A DNA stretch of 64,000 nt from Streptomyces sp. ISL-10 (GCF_018614575.1 NZ_JAGGOJ010000017.1:124001-188000), one strand, 5' to 3'; positions 1 through 9,105 are shown, counted from the stretch's first letter. Made by a program: numbers and translations. The notes: generated from the sequence alone by a model not told the origin.

Positions 1-3
1 CAT
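1..3 (-). CDS. sucD: sucD start codon only (succinyl-CoA ligase alpha subunit), gene runs off the window
   Basis: The first three bases read ATG on the minus strand, 21 bp downstream of the sucC stop, with a GAAGAGGG stretch upstream as a possible ribosome-binding site. In Streptomyces sucC is followed by sucD in one operon, so this is most likely the sucD start. No coding sequence beyond the codon is visible, so the assignment is inferred from context. Confidence 0.55.
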
Positions 4-24
4 GGTTCTACAGTCCCTCTTCCC

Positions 25-1206
25 TTACTTCGCAGCAGCGGCGAGCTCGGCGGCCTTGTCGGCCGCACCGTCCATGGTGTCCACACGCTGCACGAGCGGG
101 TGGTTGGCGTCGGAGAGGATCTTGCGACCCAGCTCCGCGTTGTTGCCGTCGAGGCGCACGACGAGCGGCTTGGTGACCTCTTCGCCCTTGGAGGCGAGGA
201 GCTGCAGGGCCTGCACGATGCCGTTGGCGACCTCGTCACAGGCGGTGATGCCACCGAAGACGTTGACGAAGACGGACTTGACGTCCGGGTCGCCGAGGAT
301 GATCTCGAGACCGTTCGCCATGACCTCGGCGGAGGCGCCGCCGCCGATGTCGAGGAAGTTGGCGGGCTTCACACCGCCGTGGTTCTCACCGGCGTAGGCG
401 ACGACGTCGAGGGTCGACATGACCAGACCCGCGCCGTTGCCGATGATGCCGACCTCGCCGTCGAGCTTGACGTAGTTGAGGTTCTTGGCCTTGGCGGCAG
501 CCTCGAGCGGGTTGGCTGCGGCCTTGTCCTCGAGGGCCTCGTGCTCCGGCTGGCGGAAGTCGGCGTTCTCGTCGAGGGACACCTTGCCGTCGAGGGCGAT
601 GACCTCACCGCTCGCGACCTTGGCCAGCGGGTTGACCTCGACGAGGAGCGCGTCCTCGGCGATGAAGGTCTTCCACAGGGTCACCAGGACCTCGGCGACC
701 TTCTCGGCGACCTCGGCCGGGAACTGGGCCTGGGCGACGATCTCCCGGGCCTTCTCGATGCTGACGCCCTCGTTGGCGTCGACCGGAACCTTCGCCAGCT
801 TCTCGGGGGTCGTCGCGGCGACCTCCTCGATGTCCATGCCACCGGCGACGGAGGCCATGGCCAGGAAGGTGCGGTTGGTGCGGTCGAGGAGGTACGAGAC
901 GTAGTACTCCTCGGCGATCTCCGGAGCGGTCTCCGCGATCATCACCTTGTGGACCGTGTGGCCCTTGATGTCCATCCCGAGGATGTCCGTCGCGCGGGCG
1001 ACGGCCTCGTCCGGGGTGGCTGCCAGCTTGACGCCGCCGGCCTTGCCGCGGCCACCGACCTTCACCTGCGCCTTGACGACCGACTTGCCGCCCAGCCGCT
1101 CGGTGGCCTCGCGCGCCGCCTCAGGCGTGTCGATGACTTCACCGGCCAGCACCGGTACACCGTGCTTGGCGAAGAGGTCCCTCGCCTGGTACTCGAACAG
1201 GTCCAC
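25..1206 (-). CDS. sucC: succinyl-CoA ligase (ADP-forming), beta subunit
   Basis: This 393-residue protein is the beta subunit of succinyl-CoA synthetase, the TCA-cycle enzyme that converts succinyl-CoA and ADP or GDP to succinate and NTP. The N-terminus MDLFEYQARDLFAKHG is the family signature. An ATP-grasp fold follows (VKAQVKVGGRGKAGGVK at about residues 45-60), with EVNPLA near 190 and a C-terminal CoA-ligase domain containing GIIGNGAGLVMSTLD. Length is normal. The GTG start has an AAAAGGGA ribosome-binding site. The sucD start codon lies 21 bp downstream, so this is the first gene of a sucCD operon. The upstream region carries a CRP-like palindrome. Confidence 0.97.
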   Translation of the reverse strand: MDLFEYQARDLFAKHGVPVLAGEVIDTPEAAREATERLGGKSVVKAQVKVGGRGKAGGVKLAATPDEAVARATDILGMDIKGHTVHKVMIAETAPEIAEEYYVSYLLDRTNRTFLAMASVAGGMDIEEVAATTPEKLAKVPVDANEGVSIEKAREIVAQAQFPAEVAEKVAEVLVTLWKTFIAEDALLVEVNPLAKVASGEVIALDGKVSLDENADFRQPEHEALEDKAAANPLEAAAKAKNLNYVKLDGEVGIIGNGAGLVMSTLDVVAYAGENHGGVKPANFLDIGGGASAEVMANGLEIILGDPDVKSVFVNVFGGITACDEVANGIVQALQLLASKGEEVTKPLVVRLDGNNAELGRKILSDANHPLVQRVDTMDGAADKAAELAAAAK

Positions 1207-1384
1207 GCGCGTCCGTCCCTTTTCTGATGATCGCGGTTCGTTGTCTGCGTGGGCGTGCCGCGAAGGGCAACGTGACTGCTCATGTCACAAGGGAGGCACA
1301 CACGGTGTCCGTGGGCGCGGCATGTCCGCCTGGCAGGTTATCCCCGCTGGACGCGGGTCCCTAAATCACAGATCACACCTGGGC

Positions 1385-1400
1385 GGTGATTACGGTCACA
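1385..1400 (-). promoter_or_regulatory. CRP-like palindrome upstream of sucC, within the 1207-1640 intergenic region
   Basis: On the minus strand this reads TGTGA-N6-TCACC, one base from the CRP/FNR consensus TGTGA-N6-TCACA. It lies about 180 bp upstream of the sucC start. The 9-mer TCACAGATC occurs twice nearby (1366-1374 and 1396-1404). The rest of the 434-bp gap between sucC and the upstream secreted-protein gene holds no convincing gene. Binding is inferred from the motif only. Confidence 0.4.
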
Positions 1401-1640
1401 GATCGCGACCCGTCGTGTGCTCAGGGGTGCGCGGGGCGGTGGCGGGCAGGAGCGCCCTCCGGCTGGAGAGCCGCTCCCACCGGCCCGGGCACGGCGCCGC
1501 GGAGTGCATGCCGGCACCGTGCCCCGGAGCCGGAGTGGCCCGTGGACCGGGCCCCTCCGGGCAGCCGCCGACGAGGCGCCCGGGTGGGCGCCCCGTGCGA
1601 CGGCCGACCGGAGTGACGGCTGACCGGAGTACGGACGTGC

Positions 1641-2747
1641 TCAGATGCCGTACGGCACGTAGCTCGGGGTCACATCGGAGACGACGCCCTGCACACCGGT
1701 GACGGCGTTGCCCGCGAGGGGCGCGGCGTCGGCGGAGACCTCGCCCGCGACCGCCTGGGTGAACGGCTGCACCTCGGAGACGACACCACCCGCGAACGGG
1801 CTCACCTCACCGGTCACGCCGTAGGCCAGATCGGTGGTGCTGCCGCCCACACCCTGGGCGAGCGGCTCCACGTGCTGGACGACGGCGTCGACCAGCGGCT
1901 GCACCTCGGAGACGACACCGCCCGCGAACGGGCCCACCTCGCCGGTCACGCCGTACGCGAAGGGCTGCACCTCCTCGGCCACGCCGTAGGCGAACGGCTG
2001 CACCTGGTCGGTGAGTCCGTACGCGAACGGGGTCGTGTCGGAGACGACACCCTGGGCGAGGAGTCCCGCGTCGGCGACGGCCTGGTTCGCGACCGGCTGG
2101 GCGCCGGCCACGGCGGTGGCGACGATGGGCGGCAGGACGGCCGCGGACGTCTCGTCCACGATCGGGCCGGACGCGGTGACCAGCCCCTGGGCCTGGTACT
2201 GGGCCTGGTACTGGGCGTCGGCGAGACCCTGCTCCAGATCGGACACGAACGCGGAGAGCGGTCCGAAGAGGTAGTCGATGTCGGCGTCGACCTGCGGAGC
2301 CTGAACCTGCGGGACCTGAACCTGCGGAACCTGAACCTGCGGAACCTCGAACTGCGGAACCTGGACGTCGGCGGTCGGCGCCTGCGGGGTGTCCACGGAC
2401 GGCGGCTGGACGTCCGGGGCGGAGGGGGTCTCGTACGAGGGGAGCTCGCTGTCGACGTACTGGCGGGCCTGGTCCTGTGCCTCGGACGTCACGTCCGGGA
2501 CGCCGACCGGCGGCAGCCCGGTCTCCAGCTCGATGCCGACGAGAGGGGTGCCGACCTCGGCCGAGGCGCCATCGGAGCCCCCGTCGGCCGAGACGTCGGC
2601 GGCGTCGGTGACACCGGCGACCAGATCCGGGGTGGAGAGCGGCACGGAGACCGACAGCTCGTCGGCGCTCGCCGCGGCGGTGCCGAGAGCCCACATACCG
2701 GTGGCCGTGGCGGCCACGGCGATGGAGCGGCGGATGTTCTTGTTCAT
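1641..2747 (-). CDS. secreted repeat protein, function unknown
   Basis: The 368-residue product begins MNKNIRRSIAVAATATGMWA and has a clear signal peptide, with likely cleavage after ASA near residue 28. The ATG at 2747 has AAGGA upstream; an in-frame ATG further upstream would precede the signal peptide and was rejected. The mature chain is acidic and repetitive. A PQVQV motif repeats around residues 150-170. The C-terminal half consists of roughly 12-residue units of the form PFAYGV-xx-EVQ. There is no Cys-rich or catalytic motif and no LPXTG or membrane anchor. Such chains suggest an exported, perhaps wall-associated structural protein, but I cannot name a family. A second secreted-protein gene lies just upstream on the same strand. 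Confidence 0.75.
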   Translation of the reverse strand: MNKNIRRSIAVAATATGMWALGTAAASADELSVSVPLSTPDLVAGVTDAADVSADGGSDGASAEVGTPLVGIELETGLPPVGVPDVTSEAQDQARQYVDSELPSYETPSAPDVQPPSVDTPQAPTADVQVPQFEVPQVQVPQVQVPQVQAPQVDADIDYLFGPLSAFVSDLEQGLADAQYQAQYQAQGLVTASGPIVDETSAAVLPPIVATAVAGAQPVANQAVADAGLLAQGVVSDTTPFAYGLTDQVQPFAYGVAEEVQPFAYGVTGEVGPFAGGVVSEVQPLVDAVVQHVEPLAQGVGGSTTDLAYGVTGEVSPFAGGVVSEVQPFTQAVAGEVSADAAPLAGNAVTGVQGVVSDVTPSYVPYGI

Positions 2748-2863
2748 GCTCGGTTGATCCTTCGAATTCGTTCGGCGGTCCGGAAGCGTTGGAGAGGTTC
2801 CGGAGTGGAGGGCAGACCTGCCCACCCCCGCGCGGCAGGTCAGGAGGCGGGGGAAGGCCTGCC

Positions 2864-3721
2864 CTAGCCGGGGAATTCGGGAATGTCGCGCGGCCTGTCG
2901 CGCGTCGGCGGCTCGGCCGCCGGGCAGCCCGGGGCGGACACGAGCGCGTCCCGTGCTCCGTCCGCGAAGGCGGCCGTGTGCTGGTCGCCCGGGCGGGGCG
3001 TGTGGTTCTCACCGCTGTGCTGCACGGCGCCGGGCACGGACCCGCACGGTCCGAACGGCTCCGGGGCCGGGTCGGTCCCCGCCGCGTCCGCGGCCGGCAC
3101 GTCCGGCGACTGCCCGGTCCGCGCAACGCCGTCGTACCCGTCGACCGTGCCGAACCGTCCGTCGGCAGCGGATCGGCCTGGGTGAGCGGCGTCGGCAAGG
3201 GCGTCGGCGGTGGCGTCGAGGTTGCCGGACCTGAGTGCGAACGGTTCAGCGTCCGTCATGGACTGCTTGGCTGCGGGGCCGCCGGGGAAGGACCCGCCGC
3301 CGGGGACCTCGGGCAGTTCGCCGGGGGCCGGGGGCAGCGCACGGCCCAGGGCACCCGTGAGCTCCTGGCCGGTCTCCACGACGGCCCGCACAGCTTGGCG
3401 CACACCGTCCACGGTTTCCTCGGCCGCGCGCCGCACTTCGCGGACCGCGGTGTGCCCCGCCGTGTCCTGCGCGGGCGGCAAGGATGCGACGGCGTCGTCG
3501 GCGCCCGAGGGACCCTCGACGCCGGGGCGGACGCCCGTGCCTGCTTCCGCCTCGGCACGCACCTCGACCGGCACCTCGGCGGCATGCGCCTGGCCGCCCC
3601 AGAGCAGACCGAGCGTCATGAGCGCCGCGAGCAGCAGGAGTACACGCAGCGCACGCGAACCTGCCACCGTCCGGCGCAGCGCGCACGCGACGGCAGCGGG
3701 AGAAAGCGCTGCGGAGATCAC
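2864..3721 (-). CDS. secreted protein, function unknown
   Basis: This is a 285-residue product read from GTG at 3721. An in-frame ATG at 3787 exists, but the extra codons (TTT TCC and similar) are atypical and AAAAGGG sits 10 bp before the GTG. A hydrophobic segment (LRVLLLLAALMTLGLLWGG) ends in QAHA-AE, a good signal-peptidase site. The mature part is rich in Ala, Pro, Gly and Asp, with a short amphipathic helical stretch (VREVRRAAEETVDGVRQAV) and no known domain. It lies 116 bp upstream of the repeat-protein gene on the same strand and may be co-transcribed with it. The 297 bp upstream of it (3722-4018) hold no recognisable gene. Confidence 0.65.
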   Translation of the reverse strand: MISAALSPAAVACALRRTVAGSRALRVLLLLAALMTLGLLWGGQAHAAEVPVEVRAEAEAGTGVRPGVEGPSGADDAVASLPPAQDTAGHTAVREVRRAAEETVDGVRQAVRAVVETGQELTGALGRALPPAPGELPEVPGGGSFPGGPAAKQSMTDAEPFALRSGNLDATADALADAAHPGRSAADGRFGTVDGYDGVARTGQSPDVPAADAAGTDPAPEPFGPCGSVPGAVQHSGENHTPRPGDQHTAAFADGARDALVSAPGCPAAEPPTRDRPRDIPEFPG

Positions 3722-4018
3722 GGAGGAAAAACCCTTTTCGGTCGGGGATCGGCATGATGCTCGCACGAGCCTCCCGGGGCGGCGCAAGTCCCCTGTTACT
3801 GATGAGTCACCATGCCCCCTGTTGCGCCCGATACACCGTCATGTCCGGGTATGCCCAGACGAACACGGCTGTCACCACCCGCCGCCCGGAGCTCCCGAGC
3901 CCAGCAAAGGAACTGCCCGGCCCCAGGCCCTCTCCCCCGGCCGCCCGCACCTGCCCCGACACCCCCTGGCCCGAACACGCCCCCGTCTGCGTGCCCTTGG
4001 GCCGGGACGGGCCGTGCG

Positions 4019-5188
4019 TCAGTCCGCCGTTGGCACCGGCAGTGGGCGCTTCTCTATCGCCGCGGCCATGACGTCCGGAAACAGGTCCGGCGTGCACGCG
4101 AAGGCCGGGGCGCCGAGGGCCGCAAGCGCCGCCGCGTGCTCGCGGTCATAGGCCGGAGCGCCCTCGTCGGAGAGCGCGAGCAGTGCGACGAACTGCACTC
4201 CCGACGCCTTCATCGCCGCGACCCGCTTGAGCATCTCGTCGCGTATGCCGCCCTCGTAGAGGTCGCTGATGAGCACGACCACCGTGTCCGCGGGCCGGGT
4301 GATCTGCGACTGGCAGTACGCGAGGGCCCTGTTGATGTCCGTCCCGCCGCCGAGCTGTGTGCCGAACAGCACATCCACCGGATCGTCGAGCTGGTCGGTC
4401 AGATCGACCACGGCGGTGTCGAAGACGACGAGCCGCGTGGTGATGGAGCTCATCGAAGCCAGCACCGCTCCGAACACCGAGGCGTAGACGACGGACGCGG
4501 TCATCGACCCGGACTGGTCGATGCAGAGCACGACTTCCTTCTTCACGGACTGGGAGGCCCGCCCGTAGCCGACGAGCCGCTCGGGCACGACGGTGTTGAA
4601 CTCCGGCAGGTAGTTCTTCAGGTTCGCCCGGATCGTGCGGTCCCAGTCGATGTCGCGGTGCCGCGGCCGGTTGATCCTCGCCGAACGGTCAAGCGCTCCC
4701 GTCAGCGTCGACCGCGTACGCGTGGCGAGCTTCTTCTCCAGCTCCGCGACGACCTTGCGCACGACCGCCCGGGCGGTCTCCTTGGTCGTCTCCGGCATCG
4801 CCTTGTTGAGGGAGAGCAGCGTGCCGACGAGATGGACGTCCGCCTCCACCGCCTCCAGCATCTCCGGCTCCAGCAGGAGGGTGGACAGACCGAGGCGGTC
4901 GATCGCGTCCCGCTGCATGACCTGGACGACGGAACTGGGGAAGTACGTCCGGATGTCACCGAGCCAGCGGGCCACGGACGGCGCGGACGCCCCGAGTCCG
5001 GCCGAACGCCCCCCGGAGCGGCCGCCGCTGCCCGTGCGGGCGCCGTAGAGCGAGGTGAGCGCGCCGTCCATCGCGGCATCCGTGCCGGTCAGCGCGCAGC
5101 CGGTGCCGTCCGCCTCCTCCCCGCCCAGCACGAGCCGCCACCGGCGCAGCCGCTCGTCATGGCCGGCGTCTGTCGTCGTCCGTGTCAT
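4019..5188 (-). CDS. VWA (von Willebrand factor A) domain protein of the MoxR-linked set
   Basis: The 389-residue protein has a C-terminal VWA domain with a complete MIDAS metal site: D-x-S-x-S (DQSGS at 224-228), Thr283 in GGGTD and Asp309 in ISDLYEGG. The N-terminal 200 residues are helical, with a Gly/Ser-rich linker near 52-70. There is no signal peptide or membrane segment, so it is cytoplasmic. VWA proteins next to MoxR ATPases typically act as adaptor or metal-insertion partners. Its ATG overlaps the stop of the DUF5682 gene by ATGA, which indicates translational coupling. It is the last gene of the MoxR / DUF5682 / VWA operon. Its specific client is unknown. Confidence 0.9.
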   Translation of the reverse strand: MTRTTTDAGHDERLRRWRLVLGGEEADGTGCALTGTDAAMDGALTSLYGARTGSGGRSGGRSAGLGASAPSVARWLGDIRTYFPSSVVQVMQRDAIDRLGLSTLLLEPEMLEAVEADVHLVGTLLSLNKAMPETTKETARAVVRKVVAELEKKLATRTRSTLTGALDRSARINRPRHRDIDWDRTIRANLKNYLPEFNTVVPERLVGYGRASQSVKKEVVLCIDQSGSMTASVVYASVFGAVLASMSSITTRLVVFDTAVVDLTDQLDDPVDVLFGTQLGGGTDINRALAYCQSQITRPADTVVVLISDLYEGGIRDEMLKRVAAMKASGVQFVALLALSDEGAPAYDREHAAALAALGAPAFACTPDLFPDVMAAAIEKRPLPVPTAD

Positions 5189-7827
5189 CGGGCCACCCCC
5201 GCCAAGTCGTTGTCGTCGATGCCGAGAAGCAGGCGCAGCACGGGCAGGACCGCGTCGGCGCGTGCCTCGTCGAGGCCGTGGCCGAAGCCGGGCAGCGCGG
5301 CCTCCTCGGGCGCCGGTCCTGCCGTCGCCGCCGGGCCGCGGCGCACCAGCTCGCCGAGGGTCCGGCGCACACCGGGCTCGTACGCGGAGAACGTGCGGCG
5401 CAGCAGCGGCAGCACGTCCGTGAACGCGTCCGCGGGGACGCCGGTCAGCCAGGCGTCGACCAGACCGAGCAGGCGCTCGTCGTGGACGAGCAGCAGCCCT
5501 CCCCCGGACGCCCCGCCGACGAAGCCCTCGATCCACGCGGCCGCTTCGGCCGGCTGGGTGGCCGGCGAGAGCGCCAGGGCCATGAGGCGGGCGGCCTCGT
5601 CCTCCGCGAGCCGCCCGTCGTCCAGCAGCAGACGCGCCGCGCGCCCGCGTATGACGCCCGGGACCGATTCGCGGTCCGCGAGCTTGCGCAGGACCGTGTG
5701 CCAGCGTCCGGTCATCGCGGCGGCGTCGGGGAGCAGTCCGATCGCGGTGTGCACGCCGTCGAGATGTCCGCGCATCTCCGCGGCGCCGTCGGCGTCGAGA
5801 CCGCTGCAGGCCGGCGGCAGGCCGACGCAGATCCGCTCGGCGAGCCCGGCCGCCACCTCACCGAGCGCGGCGGCGTCCGTGGCCCGCACGTCCCCGTACC
5901 GCAGGGAGCGGGCGAGGGCGGGCAGTGCCTGGGCGAGATGGCTCACGTCCGCGTCGAGCGCCGCGCGGTCGGCGAGTGCGGTCATCACCACGGGGAGCGC
6001 GTCGGGCAGTTCGGCGAGGAGACACCGCTCGGCGAGCGCCGTGACCTCGCCGAGCGCGGTGGCGGCAAGTGCCTGCGACTCGGCCTTCGCCGTGGCCGCC
6101 GACAACACGGTGGTCCCCCATACGCCCGCCTCGGCGACCCTGACGAACAGCTCGGGCTCCCAGCGCAGCCGCCAGGTCTCACGGAACGTGCCGGTGCTCC
6201 CCCGCCCGGCCACCGGTTCGCCCCAGCCGACGCCGAGGAGACGCAACCGGTGCAGCAGGCGGCTCTTGCCGCTGTCGCCGTCCTTGCGCAGGTCGAGCTC
6301 CAGCTCGCGCTCCAGCGCCTCCGGCTTGAGACGCAGGCTGCGCTGCTGCCTGGCCAGGTCGCGCTGCAGCGGCACGGCCGGGGCGTCGTCCGGCACCTCG
6401 CCGAGCACGTCCCCCACGACAAGGCGGTCCCTGACGAGGTCGAGCGGCACGTCGGAGCCGTCGCACATCACGGCCCGTACGGCGTCCGTGGTCTCGCTCA
6501 GCCCGGCGAGCGGACGGCCGCGCACGACGGCGAGGGTCTCGGCGAGCCGGACCGCCTCGATGACGTGCGCCGACGACACCATGCGGTCCTCGTCGCGCAG
6601 GAGGCCCGCGACCTTGGTCATCCAGCGCTCGACGGGCCGGTCCGGCGCGGTGAACAGATGGCCGTACCAGCCGGGCGAGTCGATGCCCGCGCCGTAGCCG
6701 GAGTGCCGGGCGAGACGGCGGTGCGTCCAAGGCACCCAGGTCATCTCGGTCCTGACCTTGGGCAGTCCCTTGAGGAGGGCGCGGTCGGCCGCGACGGTCG
6801 TCTTCCGGGCGAGCGCCGGGACGTGCCACGCACCGCAGACGACGGCGACCTCATCCCCGAATTCCTTGCGCGCGGCGCGCAGCCGGGTGCGCATGTACGC
6901 CTCGCGGACGAGGTCCCGGTCGTGCCCGCCGTGCCCGTAGGTCTCCCGGAGGGCGGCCATGGCTTCGCCGAGTGCGGCGAACGGCGCATAGGGATCGCTC
7001 CCAGCAGAGCCCTCTCCGCGGCCGCGGTGCTCGACGACGTCTTCCCACCAGCGCTCGGGATCGTCGTACCCCGCAGTTTCGGCGAGCATGGCGATGGGGT
7101 CGATCCGGACGGACGCCGGCCCGGCCGCGTCCCCCTGCCCTTCAGCGCCCGGCTGGTCCGGGCCGCCTTCGGCGCCGGGCCCGGCCCCGTCGCTCTCCAC
7201 ACATGCGCCCTCCGCACCGGCCCGCTCGGGGGCGGGCCCGGCCGAACCGGCGGGCGCCGTCGGCCAGCTCGCATCGGCGGGGGCCGAATCGGCGGGCGCT
7301 GTCGGCCAGCTCCGATCGACGGGGGCCGAACCGGCAGGCGCCGTCCCGGCGGTCGCGTCTGTCGGACCGTCACCGGCCGGATCGGCCAGTGATGTCGGAT
7401 GGCCCGGATCGGCAGGCCCGGCCGGGTCCGCCGGGTCGTCGGCGTCCACGCCGGTCGGACCGGTGCCGACCGGACCGTCGGGCGGCGCGGCAGCGGCGTC
7501 CGGCTCCATCGCCAGCGAATGCGCGGCCGGGAGGTCGATGAAGCGGACGGGCACGTCGTGCGCCAGCGCCCAGCGGATCGCCACCCACTCGGGGCTGAAC
7601 TCCGCCAGCGGCCAGAACGCCGCCCGGCCCGGGTCGTCCACCGCGTGGGCGAGCAGGGCGACCGGCGGGCGCATCTGCTCGTCGGCGGCAAGCGGCAGCA
7701 GCGCGTCGCCCTCGGGCGGGCCCTCGATCAGGACGGCCCGCGGCGACGCCGCGTCCAGCGCGGCGCGGACCGCCCGGGCCGAGCCCGGCCCGTGGTGGCG
7801 GACGCCGAGCAGGAGAGGGCCGGTCAT
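5185..7827 (-). CDS. DUF5682 family protein, possible TIKI/EreA/ChaN-like hydrolase
   Basis: This 880-residue protein starts MTGPLLLGVRHHGPGSAR, with ATGA overlaps to MoxR upstream and to VWA downstream. Conserved-looking motifs are HHGPGSAR (11-18), EGPPE (35-39), FSPEW (77-81) and CGAWHVPAL (331-339). Their order, with His, Glu and a second Gly-x-x-His late in the domain, resembles the TraB/TIKI, EreA and ChaN metal-hydrolase superfamily; this is my inference. A low-complexity Ala/Pro/Asp/Gly insert of about 130 residues (106-238) interrupts the domain. The C-terminal 500 residues are helical repeats rich in Ala, Leu and Arg. The protein has no export signal. It is always found beside MoxR and VWA genes in this arrangement as far as I recall, but no function is established. 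Confidence 0.85.
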   Translation of the reverse strand: MTGPLLLGVRHHGPGSARAVRAALDAASPRAVLIEGPPEGDALLPLAADEQMRPPVALLAHAVDDPGRAAFWPLAEFSPEWVAIRWALAHDVPVRFIDLPAAHSLAMEPDAAAAPPDGPVGTGPTGVDADDPADPAGPADPGHPTSLADPAGDGPTDATAGTAPAGSAPVDRSWPTAPADSAPADASWPTAPAGSAGPAPERAGAEGACVESDGAGPGAEGGPDQPGAEGQGDAAGPASVRIDPIAMLAETAGYDDPERWWEDVVEHRGRGEGSAGSDPYAPFAALGEAMAALRETYGHGGHDRDLVREAYMRTRLRAARKEFGDEVAVVCGAWHVPALARKTTVAADRALLKGLPKVRTEMTWVPWTHRRLARHSGYGAGIDSPGWYGHLFTAPDRPVERWMTKVAGLLRDEDRMVSSAHVIEAVRLAETLAVVRGRPLAGLSETTDAVRAVMCDGSDVPLDLVRDRLVVGDVLGEVPDDAPAVPLQRDLARQQRSLRLKPEALERELELDLRKDGDSGKSRLLHRLRLLGVGWGEPVAGRGSTGTFRETWRLRWEPELFVRVAEAGVWGTTVLSAATAKAESQALAATALGEVTALAERCLLAELPDALPVVMTALADRAALDADVSHLAQALPALARSLRYGDVRATDAAALGEVAAGLAERICVGLPPACSGLDADGAAEMRGHLDGVHTAIGLLPDAAAMTGRWHTVLRKLADRESVPGVIRGRAARLLLDDGRLAEDEAARLMALALSPATQPAEAAAWIEGFVGGASGGGLLLVHDERLLGLVDAWLTGVPADAFTDVLPLLRRTFSAYEPGVRRTLGELVRRGPAATAGPAPEEAALPGFGHGLDEARADAVLPVLRLLLGIDDNDLAGVAR

Positions 7828-8936
7828 GCGCTCACCTCGCGGCAGGCGCGGTAGAAGTCCTTCCAGCCGTCCCGCTCGCGCACCACGGTCTCCAGGTACT
7901 CCTGCCAGATCACCCGGTCCGCCGCCGGGTCGCGGACGACCGCACCGAGGATGCCGGCCGCGACGTCCTGGGGGCGCAGCACGCCGTCGCCGAAGTGCGC
8001 GGCGAGGGCGAGGCCGCCGGTGACCACGGAGATCGCCTCGGCCGTGGAGAGCGTGCCCGACGGGGACTTGACCTTGGTGCGGCCGTCCGTCGAGACACCG
8101 TCGCGCAGCTCGCGGAAGACGGTGACGACGCGGCGGATCTCGTCCAGCCCCTCCGGTACGGCGGGCAGGTCCAGCGAGCGCCCCAGCTGGTCCACGCGGC
8201 GGGCGACGATGTCGACCTCGGCGTCCGGTGTCGCGGGCAGCGGCAGCACGACCGTGTTGAACCGCCTGCGCAGGGCGCTGGAGAGGTCGTTGACCCCGCG
8301 GTCGCGGTCGTTGGCCGTGGCGATGAGGTTGAACCCGCGCACCGCCTGGACCTCCTGGCCCAGCTCGGGAACCGGCAGGGTCTTCTCGGACAGGATGGTG
8401 ATGAGGGTGTCCTGCACATCGGCCGGGATGCGGGTCAGCTCCTCGACCCGCGCGGTCATGCCCTCGGACATGGCACGCATGACGGGACTGGGCACGAGCG
8501 CGTCGCGGCTGGGCCCGTGGGCGAGCAACTGCGCGTAGTTCCACCCGTACCGGATGGCCTCCTCCGGCGTACCGGCCGTGCCCTGTACGAGCAGGGTGGA
8601 GTCGCCGCTGACGGCGGCGGCCAGGTGCTCCGACACCCACGTCTTCGCCGTGCCCGGCACGCCGAGAAGGAGGAGGGCGCGGTCGGTCGCGAGCGTGGTG
8701 ACGGCGACCTCGACGATCCTGCGCGGCCCCACATACTTGGGTGTGATGACGGTGCCGTCGGCGAGCGTGCCGCCCAGGAGGTAGGTGGCGACGGCCCAGG
8801 GCGACAGCCGCCAGTTCACCGGCCGCTGCCGGTCGTCGTGCGCGGCGAGCGCCTTCAGCTCGTCGGCGAAGGCGTCCTCCGCATGCGGCCGCAGGGCCTC
8901 GGCTCCGCTGGTGGCCCCGGTTTCGGACACGGTCAT
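7824..8936 (-). CDS. MoxR-type AAA+ ATPase
   Basis: This is a 370-residue AAA+ ATPase with Walker A GVPGTAKT at 92-99, the sensor-1 segment IATAND, and an Arg-rich finger (LRRRFN). The usual Walker B Asp-Glu is replaced by Glu-Glu in ARVEELTR, followed by IPADVQDTLITILSEK, which marks a sub-branch of MoxR proteins. The ATG start has GGAGGGGG five bases upstream. MoxR ATPases act as chaperone-like machines together with VWA partners. It is the first gene of the MoxR / DUF5682 / VWA operon, its TGA overlapping the next ATG. A RecA-NDp-like promoter lies about 40-60 bp upstream of the start. Confidence 0.93.
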   Translation of the reverse strand: MTVSETGATSGAEALRPHAEDAFADELKALAAHDDRQRPVNWRLSPWAVATYLLGGTLADGTVITPKYVGPRRIVEVAVTTLATDRALLLLGVPGTAKTWVSEHLAAAVSGDSTLLVQGTAGTPEEAIRYGWNYAQLLAHGPSRDALVPSPVMRAMSEGMTARVEELTRIPADVQDTLITILSEKTLPVPELGQEVQAVRGFNLIATANDRDRGVNDLSSALRRRFNTVVLPLPATPDAEVDIVARRVDQLGRSLDLPAVPEGLDEIRRVVTVFRELRDGVSTDGRTKVKSPSGTLSTAEAISVVTGGLALAAHFGDGVLRPQDVAAGILGAVVRDPAADRVIWQEYLETVVRERDGWKDFYRACREVSA

Positions 8937-8974
8937 GGATCCCCCTCCAGATCGTTCGACCCGTTGTGGGATCC

Positions 8975-8997
8975 ACCGTGCACCATGCCACTGACAA
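8975..8997 (-). promoter_or_regulatory. RecA-NDp-like (PafBC-type) promoter of the MoxR operon
   Basis: On the minus strand TTGTCAGTG (8997-8989) is followed by exactly 8 bp and CACGGT (8980-8975). The -35 part is an exact match to the actinobacterial RecA-independent DNA-damage promoter. The -10 part differs from TAnnnT only at its first base. The expected transcription start near 8968 leaves a leader of about 30 nt before the MoxR ATG. Confidence 0.7.
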
Positions 8998-9105
8998 TGG
9001 ACCGTCCTCGCAGGTCGGAGGCCGATTTCCGGGGCCCGGGGGCGAGTTGGGCGCAGGCAGCGCCGGGTCGCCGCCGCGGCGCCCGTTCGGCGCCGGCGCG
9101 GCGGT

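Noticed and set aside
3812..6697. A 961-codon plus-strand frame antisense to the VWA and DUF5682 genes
   Set aside because: The protein is Arg/Ser/Pro low-complexity with no motif, and the minus strand holds clear domain proteins with overlapping start/stop coupling.
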